From JBBQRS01 sp038214535 (GTDB lineage Bacteria; Chloroflexota; Anaerolineae; CG2-30-64-16), in the NCBI GenBank assembly GCA_038214535.1, contig JBBQRS010000157.1, positions 1 to 9,155 on the forward strand: 9,155 bases of DNA, given 5' to 3'. The position numbers and the translations under genes are program-made. The notes beneath the pieces are model-generated. The model was not told where the DNA came from, searched no databases, and worked only from the letters and a program-made list of their open reading frames with translations. Below are positions 1-7,586 of the stretch, piece after piece (the first letter of the stretch is position 1; every line of letters begins with the position of its first letter).

Positions 1-64
1 TGACCACTTCGCCCATCACCCGATCCCTCACTCTGGATCACCACTCGCATATCGGATTGGCCGT

Positions 65-934
65 ATGGCGCAACACGCCCCCACTCTCCTGCTCGCCACC
101 CTGGGCAGCGAACCCCAGGTCGTGACCCTGGCGCTCCAGGCCTTGCTGCGCCGGGGTGAGGTCATTGATGCAGTCTGCGTGATTCACACCTCCTCCCCGG
201 AGCCTCGGCTGGCTGCGGCCGTGGATCTGCTCAAGCAGACCTTCGCGGCGGGCGACAACGGCCTGGGCTGGGCCGGGCGGGCGCGCTTCCGCGCCATCGA
301 AAGCCCATCCGGCCCTGTGGCCGATTTCCTCGAGCCCGACGACTTCCGCGCCGCGCTCGCCACGGTTTATCAGGTCGTGCGCGACGAGAAGCTCGCCGGC
401 CGGCGCATCCATTTCAACCTCTCCGGCGGGCGCAAGGTGATGACCCTGTGCGCCATGACCGCCGCCCAGCTCCTCTTCGATCAGGGCGACCATCTGTGGT
501 ATCTGCAATCCGACCCGGCGCTGGTGGCCGGGCGCGACCTCTTCGCCCGTGACCCCGCGCAGATCACCCTCGTCGAGATCCCGCTGTTGCGCTGGTCGCC
601 GGCCCCGCCGATGATGACCGACGTGGCGCTGGCCGAAGACCCTGTCGAGGCGATCCGGCGCGTCCGCACCAGCCGCCGCGCCGCCCTGCGCCGCTTCCTC
701 GATCAGGAATTGACGCCCGCCGAACGCGAGATCGCGCTGCTCGCCCTGCGCACCGGCGAGACCGACCGCGCCCTCGCCGCGCGGCTCGGCAAAAGCCCGC
801 GCACCGTCTCGCACCAACTCGGCGTCGTCTACGCCAAGCTGCGCAGCTACCTCGGCCTGCGCGACGATGTGCGCGTGGACCGCCGCACCCTGCTGCGCGA
901 GTTCGGCGAGTGGGTCGCAGATGAGGCGATATAG
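65..934 (+). CDS. CARF-domain protein (NE0113/Csm6-like family) fused to a LuxR-type HTH
   Basis: A 289-residue protein predicted to sense, and possibly cleave, cyclic oligoadenylate made by the Cas10 encoded downstream. Residues 7-20 (TLLLATLGSEPQVV) are the first CARF strand and ligand loop, and residues 118-124 (NLSGGRK) are the second ligand loop; both fit the family known as Cas_NE0113 or Csm6-like ring nuclease. No HEPN R-x4-6-H motif follows, unlike true Csm6. Instead, residues 216-265 read as a LuxR/GerE helix-turn-helix: LTPAERE opens it and KSPRTVSHQLGVVYAKL is the recognition-helix region. A tail of about 24 residues follows. The ATG at 65 puts the CARF strand at the N-terminus as expected, although no clear Shine-Dalgarno precedes it and the frame stays open to the left edge. 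It ends 165 nt before cmr2, on the same strand. Third codon positions are very GC-rich compared with cmr2. DNA binding and ring-nuclease activity are inferred, not shown; it could be a sensor-regulator, a ring nuclease, or both. Confidence 0.87.
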   Translation: MAQHAPTLLLATLGSEPQVVTLALQALLRRGEVIDAVCVIHTSSPEPRLAAAVDLLKQTFAAGDNGLGWAGRARFRAIESPSGPVADFLEPDDFRAALATVYQVVRDEKLAGRRIHFNLSGGRKVMTLCAMTAAQLLFDQGDHLWYLQSDPALVAGRDLFARDPAQITLVEIPLLRWSPAPPMMTDVALAEDPVEAIRRVRTSRRAALRRFLDQELTPAEREIALLALRTGETDRALAARLGKSPRTVSHQLGVVYAKLRSYLGLRDDVRVDRRTLLREFGEWVADEAI

Positions 935-984
935 GTAGATTTACCGATGCGCCGCCGCGCGAAAGATGCGATAATGGAAGTGTG

Positions 985-997
985 GCAACGAAGTTGC
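985..997. repeat. Perfect short inverted repeat, 5-bp arms
   Basis: GCAAC (985-989) and GTTGC (993-997) are exact reverse complements around a 3-nt centre, GAA. It lies just downstream of the GATAAT hexamer in the leader of the cmr operon, where a dimeric HTH regulator could bind. Such a short palindrome can also occur by chance, so a functional role is unproven. Confidence 0.4.
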
Positions 998-1001
998 GGA
1001 T

Positions 1002-1026
1002 TCTTACCCTTGAATACCGGATAAGA
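1002..1026. repeat. Imperfect inverted repeat, 8-bp arms
   Basis: TCTTACCC (1002-1009) pairs with GGATAAGA (1019-1026) at seven of eight positions, around a 9-nt loop. It starts only 4 nt after the 985-997 palindrome, so the two form a compact block in the cmr leader. It could be an operator or a weak mRNA hairpin. The AT-rich arms would fold only weakly, and no T-run follows, so it is not a terminator. Confidence 0.35.
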
Positions 1027-1086
1027 GACATGTTGTTCAGAGCGAAACGCGCGTAGTCACATCGCTGACTTGCGCCCAAATCACAC

Positions 1087-1093
1087 AAGGGAG
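1087..1093 (+). promoter_or_regulatory. Shine-Dalgarno site that fixes the cmr2 start
   Basis: AAGGGAG lies 6 nt before the ATG at 1100. It favours that codon over the in-frame TTG at 1070, which has no such site and would add ten residues before the conserved N-terminus. Confidence 0.8.
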
Positions 1094-1099
1094 TCAACT

Positions 1100-2887
1100 A
1101 TGCCCTACCTGTTCATGTGCGCCCTGGGTCCCGTGCAAGATTTCATTGCAACTGCCCGGCGTAGTCGAGACCTTTGGTATGGGTCCTGGATGTTGAGCGA
1201 GCTTTCAAAAGCTGCCGCTAAATATCTGAATGACACGTACCCCGGATGCCTGATCTTCCCCGCCCCAAAGGATGTGCCCCAACTCGAAGCGGCGACTGAG
1301 TTGAACGTCGCGAACAAGGTTATGGCGGCGATCACCGATCCACCCGATGTTGTGGGGCCAAAAGTTAGAGCTGCAGTGTTGCAGCGCCTGGAAGCGTTGC
1401 GTGAGGATGCTTTTGCAGAGATCGGTAAGGACTTTGACCAGGGCGGCTTCGATTGGGTGCTTGCTGAGCGCCAGATTACTGATCTGCCGGAGATCTATTG
1501 GGTCGGCGTGCAATATGGCGGCGATGACGAGTATCTGCGCGCGCGAACGATGGCCGAACACCTTCTTGCAGCGCGCAAGACAACGCGCGACTTTGCGCAA
1601 GCTGTTGGCTCTAACAGCCCTAAATCGTCCCTGGACGGCGCGCGCGAGTCGGTGATACCCGAAACGATGTACCCCGCGCGGGACGACATCCAGGGCGTCC
1701 GCGCAGAGAAAGTTGCGCATCTTTACGAGGATTACGGCGCGCGCGGCGGAGAACGGTTGTCAGGCGTGGACATCCTGAAACGGCTGGGTGAGCGCGGCGG
1801 AGGTCAGCAGCCGAAGTTCAAGAGTACGTCGCATATGGCGGCCGCGCCTTACCGGGCCATGCTCGAACGCACCCGCGGCGCCGGGACGACAGACCGGCTA
1901 CTTGACGAAATCAGAGCCTTCTTAAAGGAAGCCGGTGTGCCGACCTCCGGCGAAGACGACTCGTTGCTCTACGAATCGCGTCTGCGCGATGTTGCAACCG
2001 ACGCGACGCAGAGCCAAGTGCTCGGCAGGGGCGTGGCTGAGATTCGAGAGCAGATCGCGGGCCATAGCCAACCAGGCCCATACTATGTCTTGCTGGCGGC
2101 TGATGGGGACCACATGGGTGCGGCCATCAATGCGCAAAAGACATCGGCGGATCATCAGCGCTTTTCGCAGGCGTTGAGCGAGTTTGCCGCCGGTGTGGAG
2201 GGGATTGTCGCAGAACACCAGGGCGTGCTGGTCTATTCGGGCGGTGATGATGTCCTGGCTTACCTCCCTGTCCACACGGCGCTGGCGTGTGCGCAGCAGC
2301 TCTCGGAAGCCTTCAAGCAGCACATGCAACTTTTTGGGCCATCTGGCGGCGGCGCGCCGACGCTCTCGGCAGGTCTGGTGGTCGCGCACCTTCTGGAGCC
2401 ACTGTCCGACGCCCTTGCCCTGGCGCGTGACGCGGAGAAGACGGCCAAGGATGCAGGGCGCGATGCCTTGGCGATGATCCTGAGCAAGCGGAGCGGCGCC
2501 GACCGGGCCGTTGCCGGTCAATGGGCCGTGTTCTTGCCGCGGTTCGAGAAGATGATCGGACTGATGCGCCGCGGCGCGATCTCGAAGGGCGCGGCGTATG
2601 AGTTGGAGAAGCTCAACGCAACGCTGGGCGGCCCATACGGTCTACCCCCTGAAGCCCTGGCTGCCGAGGCGGTGCGCATCGTGAAACGCAAGCGTGAATC
2701 GGGCGGCGAGCAGGCTGCGAACAAGGATACCGTCGCCTGTCTTCAAGCGTGGATTGAGGATGAAAAGATCTCGTTGGATGAGCTGGCCCACGAGCTGATT
2801 TTGGCGAACTTCTTCGCCGGCGTCGCTGACCTGGCTTACGGTGAAATCGGAAAGGAACCGGTGACCCATGACGCTCTGGATTCTTGA
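1100..2887 (+). CDS. cmr2: Cas10/Cmr2, type III-B large subunit, HD-less with intact GGDD cyclase
   Basis: The 595-residue signature subunit of the Cmr complex. In this family the palm domain converts ATP to cyclic oligoadenylate when the complex binds target RNA. The N-terminus goes straight into the Cmr2 element LGPVQDFIATARRSRDLWYG (residues 8-27), so there is no N-terminal HD nuclease domain and Cas10-type DNA cleavage is not expected. The first palm acidic motif is ADGDHMG at 334-340 and the cyclase motif is SGGDD at 380-384, with all four GGDD residues (381-384) present. An alpha-helical C-terminal part follows, as expected for domain D4. I see no four-cysteine zinc-finger cluster. The ATG is chosen for its AAGGGAG site and because the conserved strand begins at once. 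The gene overlaps cmr3 by 20 nt. Synonymous third positions are less GC-rich than in the genes at either end of the window. Confidence 0.97.
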   Translation: MPYLFMCALGPVQDFIATARRSRDLWYGSWMLSELSKAAAKYLNDTYPGCLIFPAPKDVPQLEAATELNVANKVMAAITDPPDVVGPKVRAAVLQRLEALREDAFAEIGKDFDQGGFDWVLAERQITDLPEIYWVGVQYGGDDEYLRARTMAEHLLAARKTTRDFAQAVGSNSPKSSLDGARESVIPETMYPARDDIQGVRAEKVAHLYEDYGARGGERLSGVDILKRLGERGGGQQPKFKSTSHMAAAPYRAMLERTRGAGTTDRLLDEIRAFLKEAGVPTSGEDDSLLYESRLRDVATDATQSQVLGRGVAEIREQIAGHSQPGPYYVLLAADGDHMGAAINAQKTSADHQRFSQALSEFAAGVEGIVAEHQGVLVYSGGDDVLAYLPVHTALACAQQLSEAFKQHMQLFGPSGGGAPTLSAGLVVAHLLEPLSDALALARDAEKTAKDAGRDALAMILSKRSGADRAVAGQWAVFLPRFEKMIGLMRRGAISKGAAYELEKLNATLGGPYGLPPEALAAEAVRIVKRKRESGGEQAANKDTVACLQAWIEDEKISLDELAHELILANFFAGVADLAYGEIGKEPVTHDALDS

Positions 2888-4040
2888 AGCCCGCGACCCG
2901 CTGATCTTTGGCGATGGCAAACCGTTCAGCGCCATCCCGGGGTCACGCGTGCGGTCGCTGCCCACGCCATTCCCGTCAACCGTGGCCGGGGCGGTGCGCA
3001 CCCGCGCCGGCACAGATGCCACTTCCGGCATATTCGAGAAGAGCCGCATCCCGGAACTGCTGGCGGAATCCGTGCGCGGGCCCTTCCTGGTAGAGTTGAC
3101 CGAAGATGGGCAAGGCATCAAGGATTGGTTGCTGCCTGCCCCGGCGGATGCACTGCTGCTGCGGATTGAGACGTCAAAGGAAGAGTGGGCGCGCCACGCA
3201 TTACGCCCCGTGAACCTGCCGGCGGGCGCGCAGACCAATCTAGCGGGAAATGCCATCATCGGCGCAACGAAGCCAATCAAAGAGAAACCTGTCGCGCAAC
3301 CGCCAGGTCACTGGCGTTGGGATGCTTATCGAAGTTGGCTGCAGACGCCCGAGGATGGCGCGGTGACCATTGCGGCTTTGGGCCACCCAGGTCCGGTGCG
3401 CGAGACGCGCATGCACGTGAGCATTGATGCCGAGACACAGCGGGCCGAAGAAGGCGCGCTGTTCCAGACCAGCGGGATGGAGTATCGTCGAAACCTCTCC
3501 GATGATCCGCGGGCATTGTCCGCCGTGCGCGCGCTGGCGCTGGCCGTGGAAACCGGGGCCGGTGCGGAACCTGGCATCGCCTTCCTGGGCGGCGAGCGAC
3601 GCGTGGTACGTTGGCGCAGGGCCCCCGGTGTGCTGCCGACCTGCCCTGCTGAGGTACGCGCAGCCATCATGGAGCAGCGGGCGTGCCGGCTGATCCTCAT
3701 CACAGCGGCATGTTTCGGCGCGGGCTGGCGACCGACGCTGCCCTTAGCCGCCGCCCTCAACGTTCCGGTGACGCTGGCGGGCGCGGCCGTACCCCGTTAT
3801 CAAACCGTATCGGGCTGGGACTATGCCAGGCGACAGCCCAAGCCGACGCGCCGACTGGCCCCCGCGGGCAGTGTGTATTTCTTGAAGTTGCCTGACGATG
3901 ATGCGGCCATCGAGCAATTTATAGATGCCGTCTGGTTGCAACCGGTCAGCGATAACACCCAGGATCGGCTCGACGGCTTCGGGCTGGCGGTTCTGGGCGC
4001 GTGGGATGGCGACGTGTGCGATGTGGAGGTGACAGGATGA
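2868..4040 (+). CDS. cmr3: Cmr3, type III-B RAMP (Cas5 group) subunit
   Basis: A 390-residue RAMP protein that, in characterised Cmr complexes, sits at the foot of the complex with Cas10 and holds the 5' handle of the crRNA. The N-terminus shows the Cmr3 signature ARDPLIFGDGKPF (residues 8-20), followed by the PTPFPSTVAGAVRT helix that opens the first RRM-like fold. Near the C-terminus, GWDYARRQPKPTRRLAP and then DGFGLAVLGAWDG match the usual closing glycine-rich region of Cmr3. The start at 2868 lies inside the end of cmr2; AAGGAA at 2852-2857 is 10 nt upstream. Its stop overlaps the cmr1 start as ATGA. The overlaps at both ends suggest translational coupling and fixed subunit ratios. Length is typical and nothing looks truncated. 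Confidence 0.95.
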   Translation: MTLWILEARDPLIFGDGKPFSAIPGSRVRSLPTPFPSTVAGAVRTRAGTDATSGIFEKSRIPELLAESVRGPFLVELTEDGQGIKDWLLPAPADALLLRIETSKEEWARHALRPVNLPAGAQTNLAGNAIIGATKPIKEKPVAQPPGHWRWDAYRSWLQTPEDGAVTIAALGHPGPVRETRMHVSIDAETQRAEEGALFQTSGMEYRRNLSDDPRALSAVRALALAVETGAGAEPGIAFLGGERRVVRWRRAPGVLPTCPAEVRAAIMEQRACRLILITAACFGAGWRPTLPLAAALNVPVTLAGAAVPRYQTVSGWDYARRQPKPTRRLAPAGSVYFLKLPDDDAAIEQFIDAVWLQPVSDNTQDRLDGFGLAVLGAWDGDVCDVEVTG

Positions 4041-5293
4041 CCCGCAAAAAACCCGAGGCCCCGCCCGAAATTCGCAAGAAGGATGACGGCCGGGTGACTG
4101 AAGTGCGTCACTATCGCCTGATTACGCCGTTGTTTGGCGGCGGCGTCACGCCCGGCGAGGCTGACCCGGTGACTGTGGTGCGCGGCACAGAAGTGCGGGG
4201 CCATCTGCGCTTCTGGTGGCGCGCCACGCGCGGCGGCCAATCCAACGGCGACCTGGCCGCGCTGAAGCAGCGCGAAGATGCGATCTGGGGTTCGATGAGC
4301 GCAGAGGACCTGCCGAAGCCGGAGCAGGTGCTCATTAGTCTCAAGATCATAAATTGCGGTAAACCATTCCAGGCGACTGACCGTTACGGAAAGAATGTTC
4401 AAAATATAGGCGACGTGAAGTCTGAAGACAGTTATGCAGCCTTTCCGTTGCGTGACAAACCCGGAGCGGTCGTGCTGGAGGGCGTCGAATTCGAGCTAGA
4501 GCTTCGATATCTAGGTAAGCATCAGGCAGATGTGCTTGCGGCCCTCTGGGCATGGGAGACCTTCGGCGGCATAGGCGCGCGGACGCGGCGCGGGTTGGGG
4601 GCGCTGCAATGCATAGTGCGGAACGGAACTTCAATCAAAGCGCCAGCCGTGGAAAAGCTGCAACAGGAGATCGAGCAGGGCTTGAAAGATCATGTGGTGG
4701 GAGGTGCGTGGCCGCCAGGCGTACCACATCTGGCGGTTCCGCTGTGGTTCAAACTGACTCCATCGTCCGGCAGCAGCGATGCGATCGCAGCATGGCGTCA
4801 TGTGATCGGCGAATTAAGAAGCTTTCGCCAGATGAGGAACAAAAGCGGAAACAGCCCCTTTGGTCGGAGCCTCTGGCCGGAGCCTGACAAGATCAGAAGG
4901 ATTACCGGCGATTGGAAGAAACCGACGCATGCGCCTGTTCACCCGGTGGGCAAGTTCCCGCGTGGTCGGTTTGGTCTTCCAATCATCTTTGCCTTCAAGA
5001 AATCAGACGAGAATTTGGGAGATCCTGCCCAATCCACACTGCAGAGCGCGGGGACGAACCGCTATGCCAGTCGCTTGATTCTCCGTCCGCTGGCTTGCGC
5101 CAATGGACGCGGTATGGGCCTGGCGGCTATCCTTGTCGGACCGAAGGACCCGCCCGGCGGTTATGTGCTCAACACTTCAGGCAACGTCTCACATGCCGTT
5201 AATGTCGACTTGAATACAACTGAAGCGAATCAGATCAAGCCGCTCAATGGACAAACCGACGTCCTGCTGGCCTTCCTGGATTATCTGAAATAG
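4037..5293 (+). CDS. cmr1: Cmr1, type III-B RAMP (Cas7 group) subunit
   Basis: A 418-residue RAMP protein. In known Cmr complexes Cmr1 caps the head next to Cmr6 and influences target RNA capture at the crRNA 3' end. Two hallmarks are visible: the N-terminal RGTEVRGHLRFWWRAT (residues 49-64), diagnostic for Cmr1, and the glycine/arginine-rich loop GGIGARTRRGLG (177-188) that closes the first RAMP fold. The second half (about 230-418) is less conserved to my eye but continuous and in frame. The ATG at 4037 has GGAGGT at 4025-4030 and overlaps the cmr3 stop (ATGA). An in-frame upstream start at 4001 would run deep into cmr3 and is unlikely. The middle of the gene (about 4330-4440 and 4790-5060) is AT-richer than its surroundings. 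Placement between cmr3 and cmr4 is one of several known cmr gene orders. Confidence 0.95.
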   Translation: MTRKKPEAPPEIRKKDDGRVTEVRHYRLITPLFGGGVTPGEADPVTVVRGTEVRGHLRFWWRATRGGQSNGDLAALKQREDAIWGSMSAEDLPKPEQVLISLKIINCGKPFQATDRYGKNVQNIGDVKSEDSYAAFPLRDKPGAVVLEGVEFELELRYLGKHQADVLAALWAWETFGGIGARTRRGLGALQCIVRNGTSIKAPAVEKLQQEIEQGLKDHVVGGAWPPGVPHLAVPLWFKLTPSSGSSDAIAAWRHVIGELRSFRQMRNKSGNSPFGRSLWPEPDKIRRITGDWKKPTHAPVHPVGKFPRGRFGLPIIFAFKKSDENLGDPAQSTLQSAGTNRYASRLILRPLACANGRGMGLAAILVGPKDPPGGYVLNTSGNVSHAVNVDLNTTEANQIKPLNGQTDVLLAFLDYLK

Positions 5294-5306
5294 AGGAGAA
5301 CGACAC

Positions 5307-6188
5307 ATGGATGCCAAACTGATTTTCCTGCACGCATACTCCCCCCTTCACGCCGGCACGGGCCAGGCCGTGGATGTGATTGACCTGCCGATTGCCCGCG
5401 AAAAGGCGACCGGCATCCCCTTCCTGCCCGGCTCCTCGCTGAAGGGTGTGTTGCGCGAGCGCTGCGCCGACGTGGAGACACAGAACTACGTGTTCGGCCC
5501 GCCCACAGGTGCGGCGGATGAATACGCCGGGGCCGTGCATTTCACCGATCTGCGCCTGTTGCTGTTGCCGGTGCGCAGCCTCGCGGGGACTTTCGCGTGG
5601 GTCACTTCGCCCCTGTTGCTGCGCCGGTTGCTGCGCGACGCCGAAGGCGCGCTGCCGGCCCCACCGGCGCAAATTCCGACGCCGGCGAAGGAGGCTTGCG
5701 CCGTGACCGATGGCGCTTGCGCGCTCGACCTGACGGTTGGCGCCAAGACGCAGGTGGTGTTGGAAGACCTGTTATTGGACAAAACCACGTCCGCCGATGT
5801 CACGGCGTGGGGGACATGGCTGGGTGAGCGCGTCTTTGCCGGTGAAGGCGAGTGGCAGGAGCTGCTTACGGCCCGGTTGTGCATCGTGCACGACGACGTG
5901 TTGGGCTTCCTGCTGCAAACCGCCACCGAAGTGACCGCGCGCATCCAGTTGGAGCCGGATAGCAAGACGGTGAAGACCGGCGCGCTGTGGTATGAGGAAG
6001 CGCTGCCTGCCGAAACGATCCTCTCCGGCCTGGTGGTGTCCGCCATGACAAGGGCGGATAAGCCGGATGTCTTCAAGACCGTGGCCGATTTGACAGCCGA
6101 GCTGTTGCAGGTAGGCGGCCACGCGACGGTGGGCCGCGGCCTGTGCCGGGCGCATCTGGCCTCAGGAGGATCACATGCAAAGTCGTGA
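5307..6188 (+). CDS. cmr4: Cmr4, type III-B backbone RAMP (Cas7 group) and target-RNA nuclease
   Basis: A 293-residue subunit. In characterised complexes several Cmr4 copies line the crRNA and each cuts target RNA at 6-nt intervals. The N-terminus is classic Cmr4: LHAYSPLHAGTGQ (residues 8-20), then VIDLPIAREKATG (24-36) and PGSSLKG (41-47). Asp26 is at the position of the catalytic aspartate reported for Pyrococcus furiosus Cmr4, so slicing activity is likely intact. The C-terminal glycine-rich loop GGHATVGRG (270-278) is also present. AGGAGA at 5294-5299 gives a strong ribosome site 7 nt before the ATG, 13 nt after the cmr1 stop. A stronger site fits the higher copy number of Cmr4 in the complex. 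It overlaps cmr5 by 14 nt. Confidence 0.97.
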   Translation: MDAKLIFLHAYSPLHAGTGQAVDVIDLPIAREKATGIPFLPGSSLKGVLRERCADVETQNYVFGPPTGAADEYAGAVHFTDLRLLLLPVRSLAGTFAWVTSPLLLRRLLRDAEGALPAPPAQIPTPAKEACAVTDGACALDLTVGAKTQVVLEDLLLDKTTSADVTAWGTWLGERVFAGEGEWQELLTARLCIVHDDVLGFLLQTATEVTARIQLEPDSKTVKTGALWYEEALPAETILSGLVVSAMTRADKPDVFKTVADLTAELLQVGGHATVGRGLCRAHLASGGSHAKS

Positions 6189-6570
6189 ACAAGAGATGGC
6201 CGCCGCGGTCTATGCAAAAGTGGCTGCCTATCGGGATGACACGCAAAAGGACAGCGAGCAGCGTAACAAATATGGCGGGACGGCGCAAAGCTTGCCCGTG
6301 CTGGTGCGCACCGCCGGCCTCGTGCAGGCGCTGGCCTTCGTCCACAGCCGTAAGGGCGAACCCTATCACCATTTCCTCACCGACCTGGCCGCGGTGTTGG
6401 GTGCGCCCGACGCCGAGGCGTTGCTGGCCGATAGTCGCACGGCGAACCTGGCAGCCTACATCTACCTGACCGAGCGCACCCTGCTGGCGCTCAAGTGGTT
6501 CAAGCGTTTCGCGCAATCGGTGCTCGAGGTGGAAGCGACCGCGGACGTTACGGGAGATGATACACCATGA
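6175..6570 (+). CDS. cmr5: Cmr5, type III-B small subunit (Cas11 group)
   Basis: A 131-residue, mostly alpha-helical protein. Cmr5 copies form the inner filament of the Cmr complex beside the Cmr4 backbone and help hold the crRNA-target duplex. The segment YGGTAQSLPVLVRTAGLVQA (33-52), followed by LAFVHSRKG, matches the conserved Cmr5 core in which the helix ends in an Ala-Leu-Ala-Phe run. A second helical stretch (about 98-115, LALKWFKRFAQSVLE) is the usual last helix. AGGAGG at 6164-6169, 5 nt before the ATG, is the strongest ribosome site in the operon and lies within the end of cmr4. The last codons form ATGA with the cmr6 start. Size is normal for the family. Confidence 0.95.
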   Translation: MQSREQEMAAAVYAKVAAYRDDTQKDSEQRNKYGGTAQSLPVLVRTAGLVQALAFVHSRKGEPYHHFLTDLAAVLGAPDAEALLADSRTANLAAYIYLTERTLLALKWFKRFAQSVLEVEATADVTGDDTP

Positions 6571-7586
6571 TCCAGAGCCGACGCGAATGTTTGAGGAATA
6601 TCCCGTATGGTAAGCACGCACACGCCGGGCTGTGGCTCGAGCGCTATTTGCCGCAACAGAAGTTTCGGGATGAGAGATTGGGCGTCAACGAACAGCCGCC
6701 AGTCACCCTGCATGTGGCTGACGTCGCGCAAATTAGTGAACCCGCCGCATACAAATTGTTTTTCGAGCGGTGGGAGGCGAGCCTGGCGCAACAAGGCGCG
6801 GTTTGCCGCGAGGCCAAAGCCTCGGGCCGGCTGGTGGTCGGGCTGGGCGCGGAGAGCGTCCTGGAAAACTCGATCGCGCTGCATCGCACTTACGGCGTGC
6901 CCTATCTCCCCGGCAGCGCGCTGAAAGGGCTGGCCGCGGCCTACGCGCGCCGCCGCCTCGACGAAACGCTGTGGAAGATGGGCAAGCCGGCCTATCTCAC
7001 ATTGTTTGGCGACACCACATCCGCAGGCTACGTCACATTCTTTGATGCGCTTTACGTACCGGGGAGCGGCCATCAGAAGCAAGCGCTCTATCCCGATGTG
7101 ATCACCGTGCATCATCCCGATTACTATCGAGGCGACGCCAGGCCGCCCGCCGACTGGGACGACCCGAACCCCAATGCGTTCCTCTCCGCCACCGGAACCT
7201 ATCTGCTGGCCTTGCGCAGCGACTATGGCGAGTGGGTGGATGCGGCGTTTGAGATCCTGACCCTCGCGCTGCGCGAGGAGGGCATCGGCGCCAAGACATC
7301 CAGTGGTTACGGGCGGTTGGAGGTGCAGGCTGCGCCGATTTACGTCGAACCCGGTCTGGTCGAAGCTGAGGCTTTGCGAGATCGTATCGAGGCTTTGTCT
7401 ATCCCGCAAGTGGCCGGTTACATTCCTCAGATCGCCGACGCGTGGCGTGAGTTGCCGGACGGCGCGCCGAAACGTATGGCCGGGCAGGCGATCCTGGATA
7501 AGGTCGCAGCCGCAGGGCGCGCAAAAAAATCAGAGGGCAAGGCCTGGTATGAAGCTCTGCGCGCCTATATCGGACCGACCGCGTGA
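6567..7586 (+). CDS. cmr6: Cmr6, type III-B RAMP (Cas7 group) head subunit
   Basis: A 339-residue RAMP subunit. In known complexes Cmr6 ends the Cmr4 filament next to Cmr1. The diagnostic stretch is GLGAESVLENSIALHR (92-107), then TYGVPYLPGSALKG (108-121). The C-terminal glycine-rich loop is GIGAKTSSGYGR (239-250). About 90 further residues follow that I cannot assign to a named domain; they look alpha-helical (ALSIPQVAGYIPQIADAW and on), and such extensions occur in bacterial Cmr6. The start overlaps the cmr5 stop (ATGA), with GGGAG at 6552-6556, 10 nt upstream. It ends the core complex genes; a 57-nt gap separates it from the ancillary effector. Confidence 0.95.
   Translation: MIQSRRECLRNIPYGKHAHAGLWLERYLPQQKFRDERLGVNEQPPVTLHVADVAQISEPAAYKLFFERWEASLAQQGAVCREAKASGRLVVGLGAESVLENSIALHRTYGVPYLPGSALKGLAAAYARRRLDETLWKMGKPAYLTLFGDTTSAGYVTFFDALYVPGSGHQKQALYPDVITVHHPDYYRGDARPPADWDDPNPNAFLSATGTYLLALRSDYGEWVDAAFEILTLALREEGIGAKTSSGYGRLEVQAAPIYVEPGLVEAEALRDRIEALSIPQVAGYIPQIADAWRELPDGAPKRMAGQAILDKVAAAGRAKKSEGKAWYEALRAYIGPTA

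Larger units (their letters stand above)
935..1099 (+). promoter_or_regulatory. Non-coding leader upstream of the cmr operon
   Basis: This 165-nt stretch is the longest non-coding gap in the window and the only one roomy enough for a full promoter for the cmr operon. It is clearly more AT-rich than the gene before it. A -10-like hexamer GATAAT sits at 970-975, but the best -35-like match, TTTACC at 940-945, is 24 nt away, too far for a standard sigma-70 promoter. Two small inverted repeats lie downstream of the hexamer (985-997 and 1002-1026). I see no CRISPR repeat and no intrinsic terminator with a U-tract. Its position makes it the natural target if the upstream CARF-HTH protein is a regulator, but that link is inference. 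Confidence 0.4.

Noticed and set aside
38..817. Long minus-strand open frame opposite the CARF-HTH gene
   Set aside because: It mirrors a well-supported plus-strand gene in GC-rich DNA, has a low-complexity Gly/Ala/Arg composition and no motif I recognise.
940..975. Sigma-70 promoter from TTTACC (940) and GATAAT (970)
   Set aside because: The 24-nt spacing is outside the functional range; kept only as a weak -10-like element in the leader.
1070..1099. TTG at 1070 as the cmr2 start
   Set aside because: It has no Shine-Dalgarno, adds ten non-conserved residues, and the ATG at 1100 has AAGGGAG at good spacing.
2860..2887. His-Asp pair near the Cas10 C-terminus as a permuted HD domain
   Set aside because: It is a lone THDAL at the very end of the protein, with no supporting HD-domain helices or other metal ligands.
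4001..4036. Upstream ATG at 4001 as the cmr1 start
   Set aside because: It would lie 40 nt inside cmr3; the ATG at 4037 has GGAGGT 6 nt upstream and forms the usual ATGA overlap.
5486..6217. Minus-strand open frame of 243 codons opposite cmr4
   Set aside because: Cmr4 motifs on the plus strand are unmistakable; the opposite frame is Ser/Arg/Pro-rich and shows no family signature.
6462..7409. Minus-strand open frame of 315 codons opposite cmr6
   Set aside because: Long antisense frames are expected at this GC content; the plus strand carries diagnostic Cmr6 motifs across the same bases.
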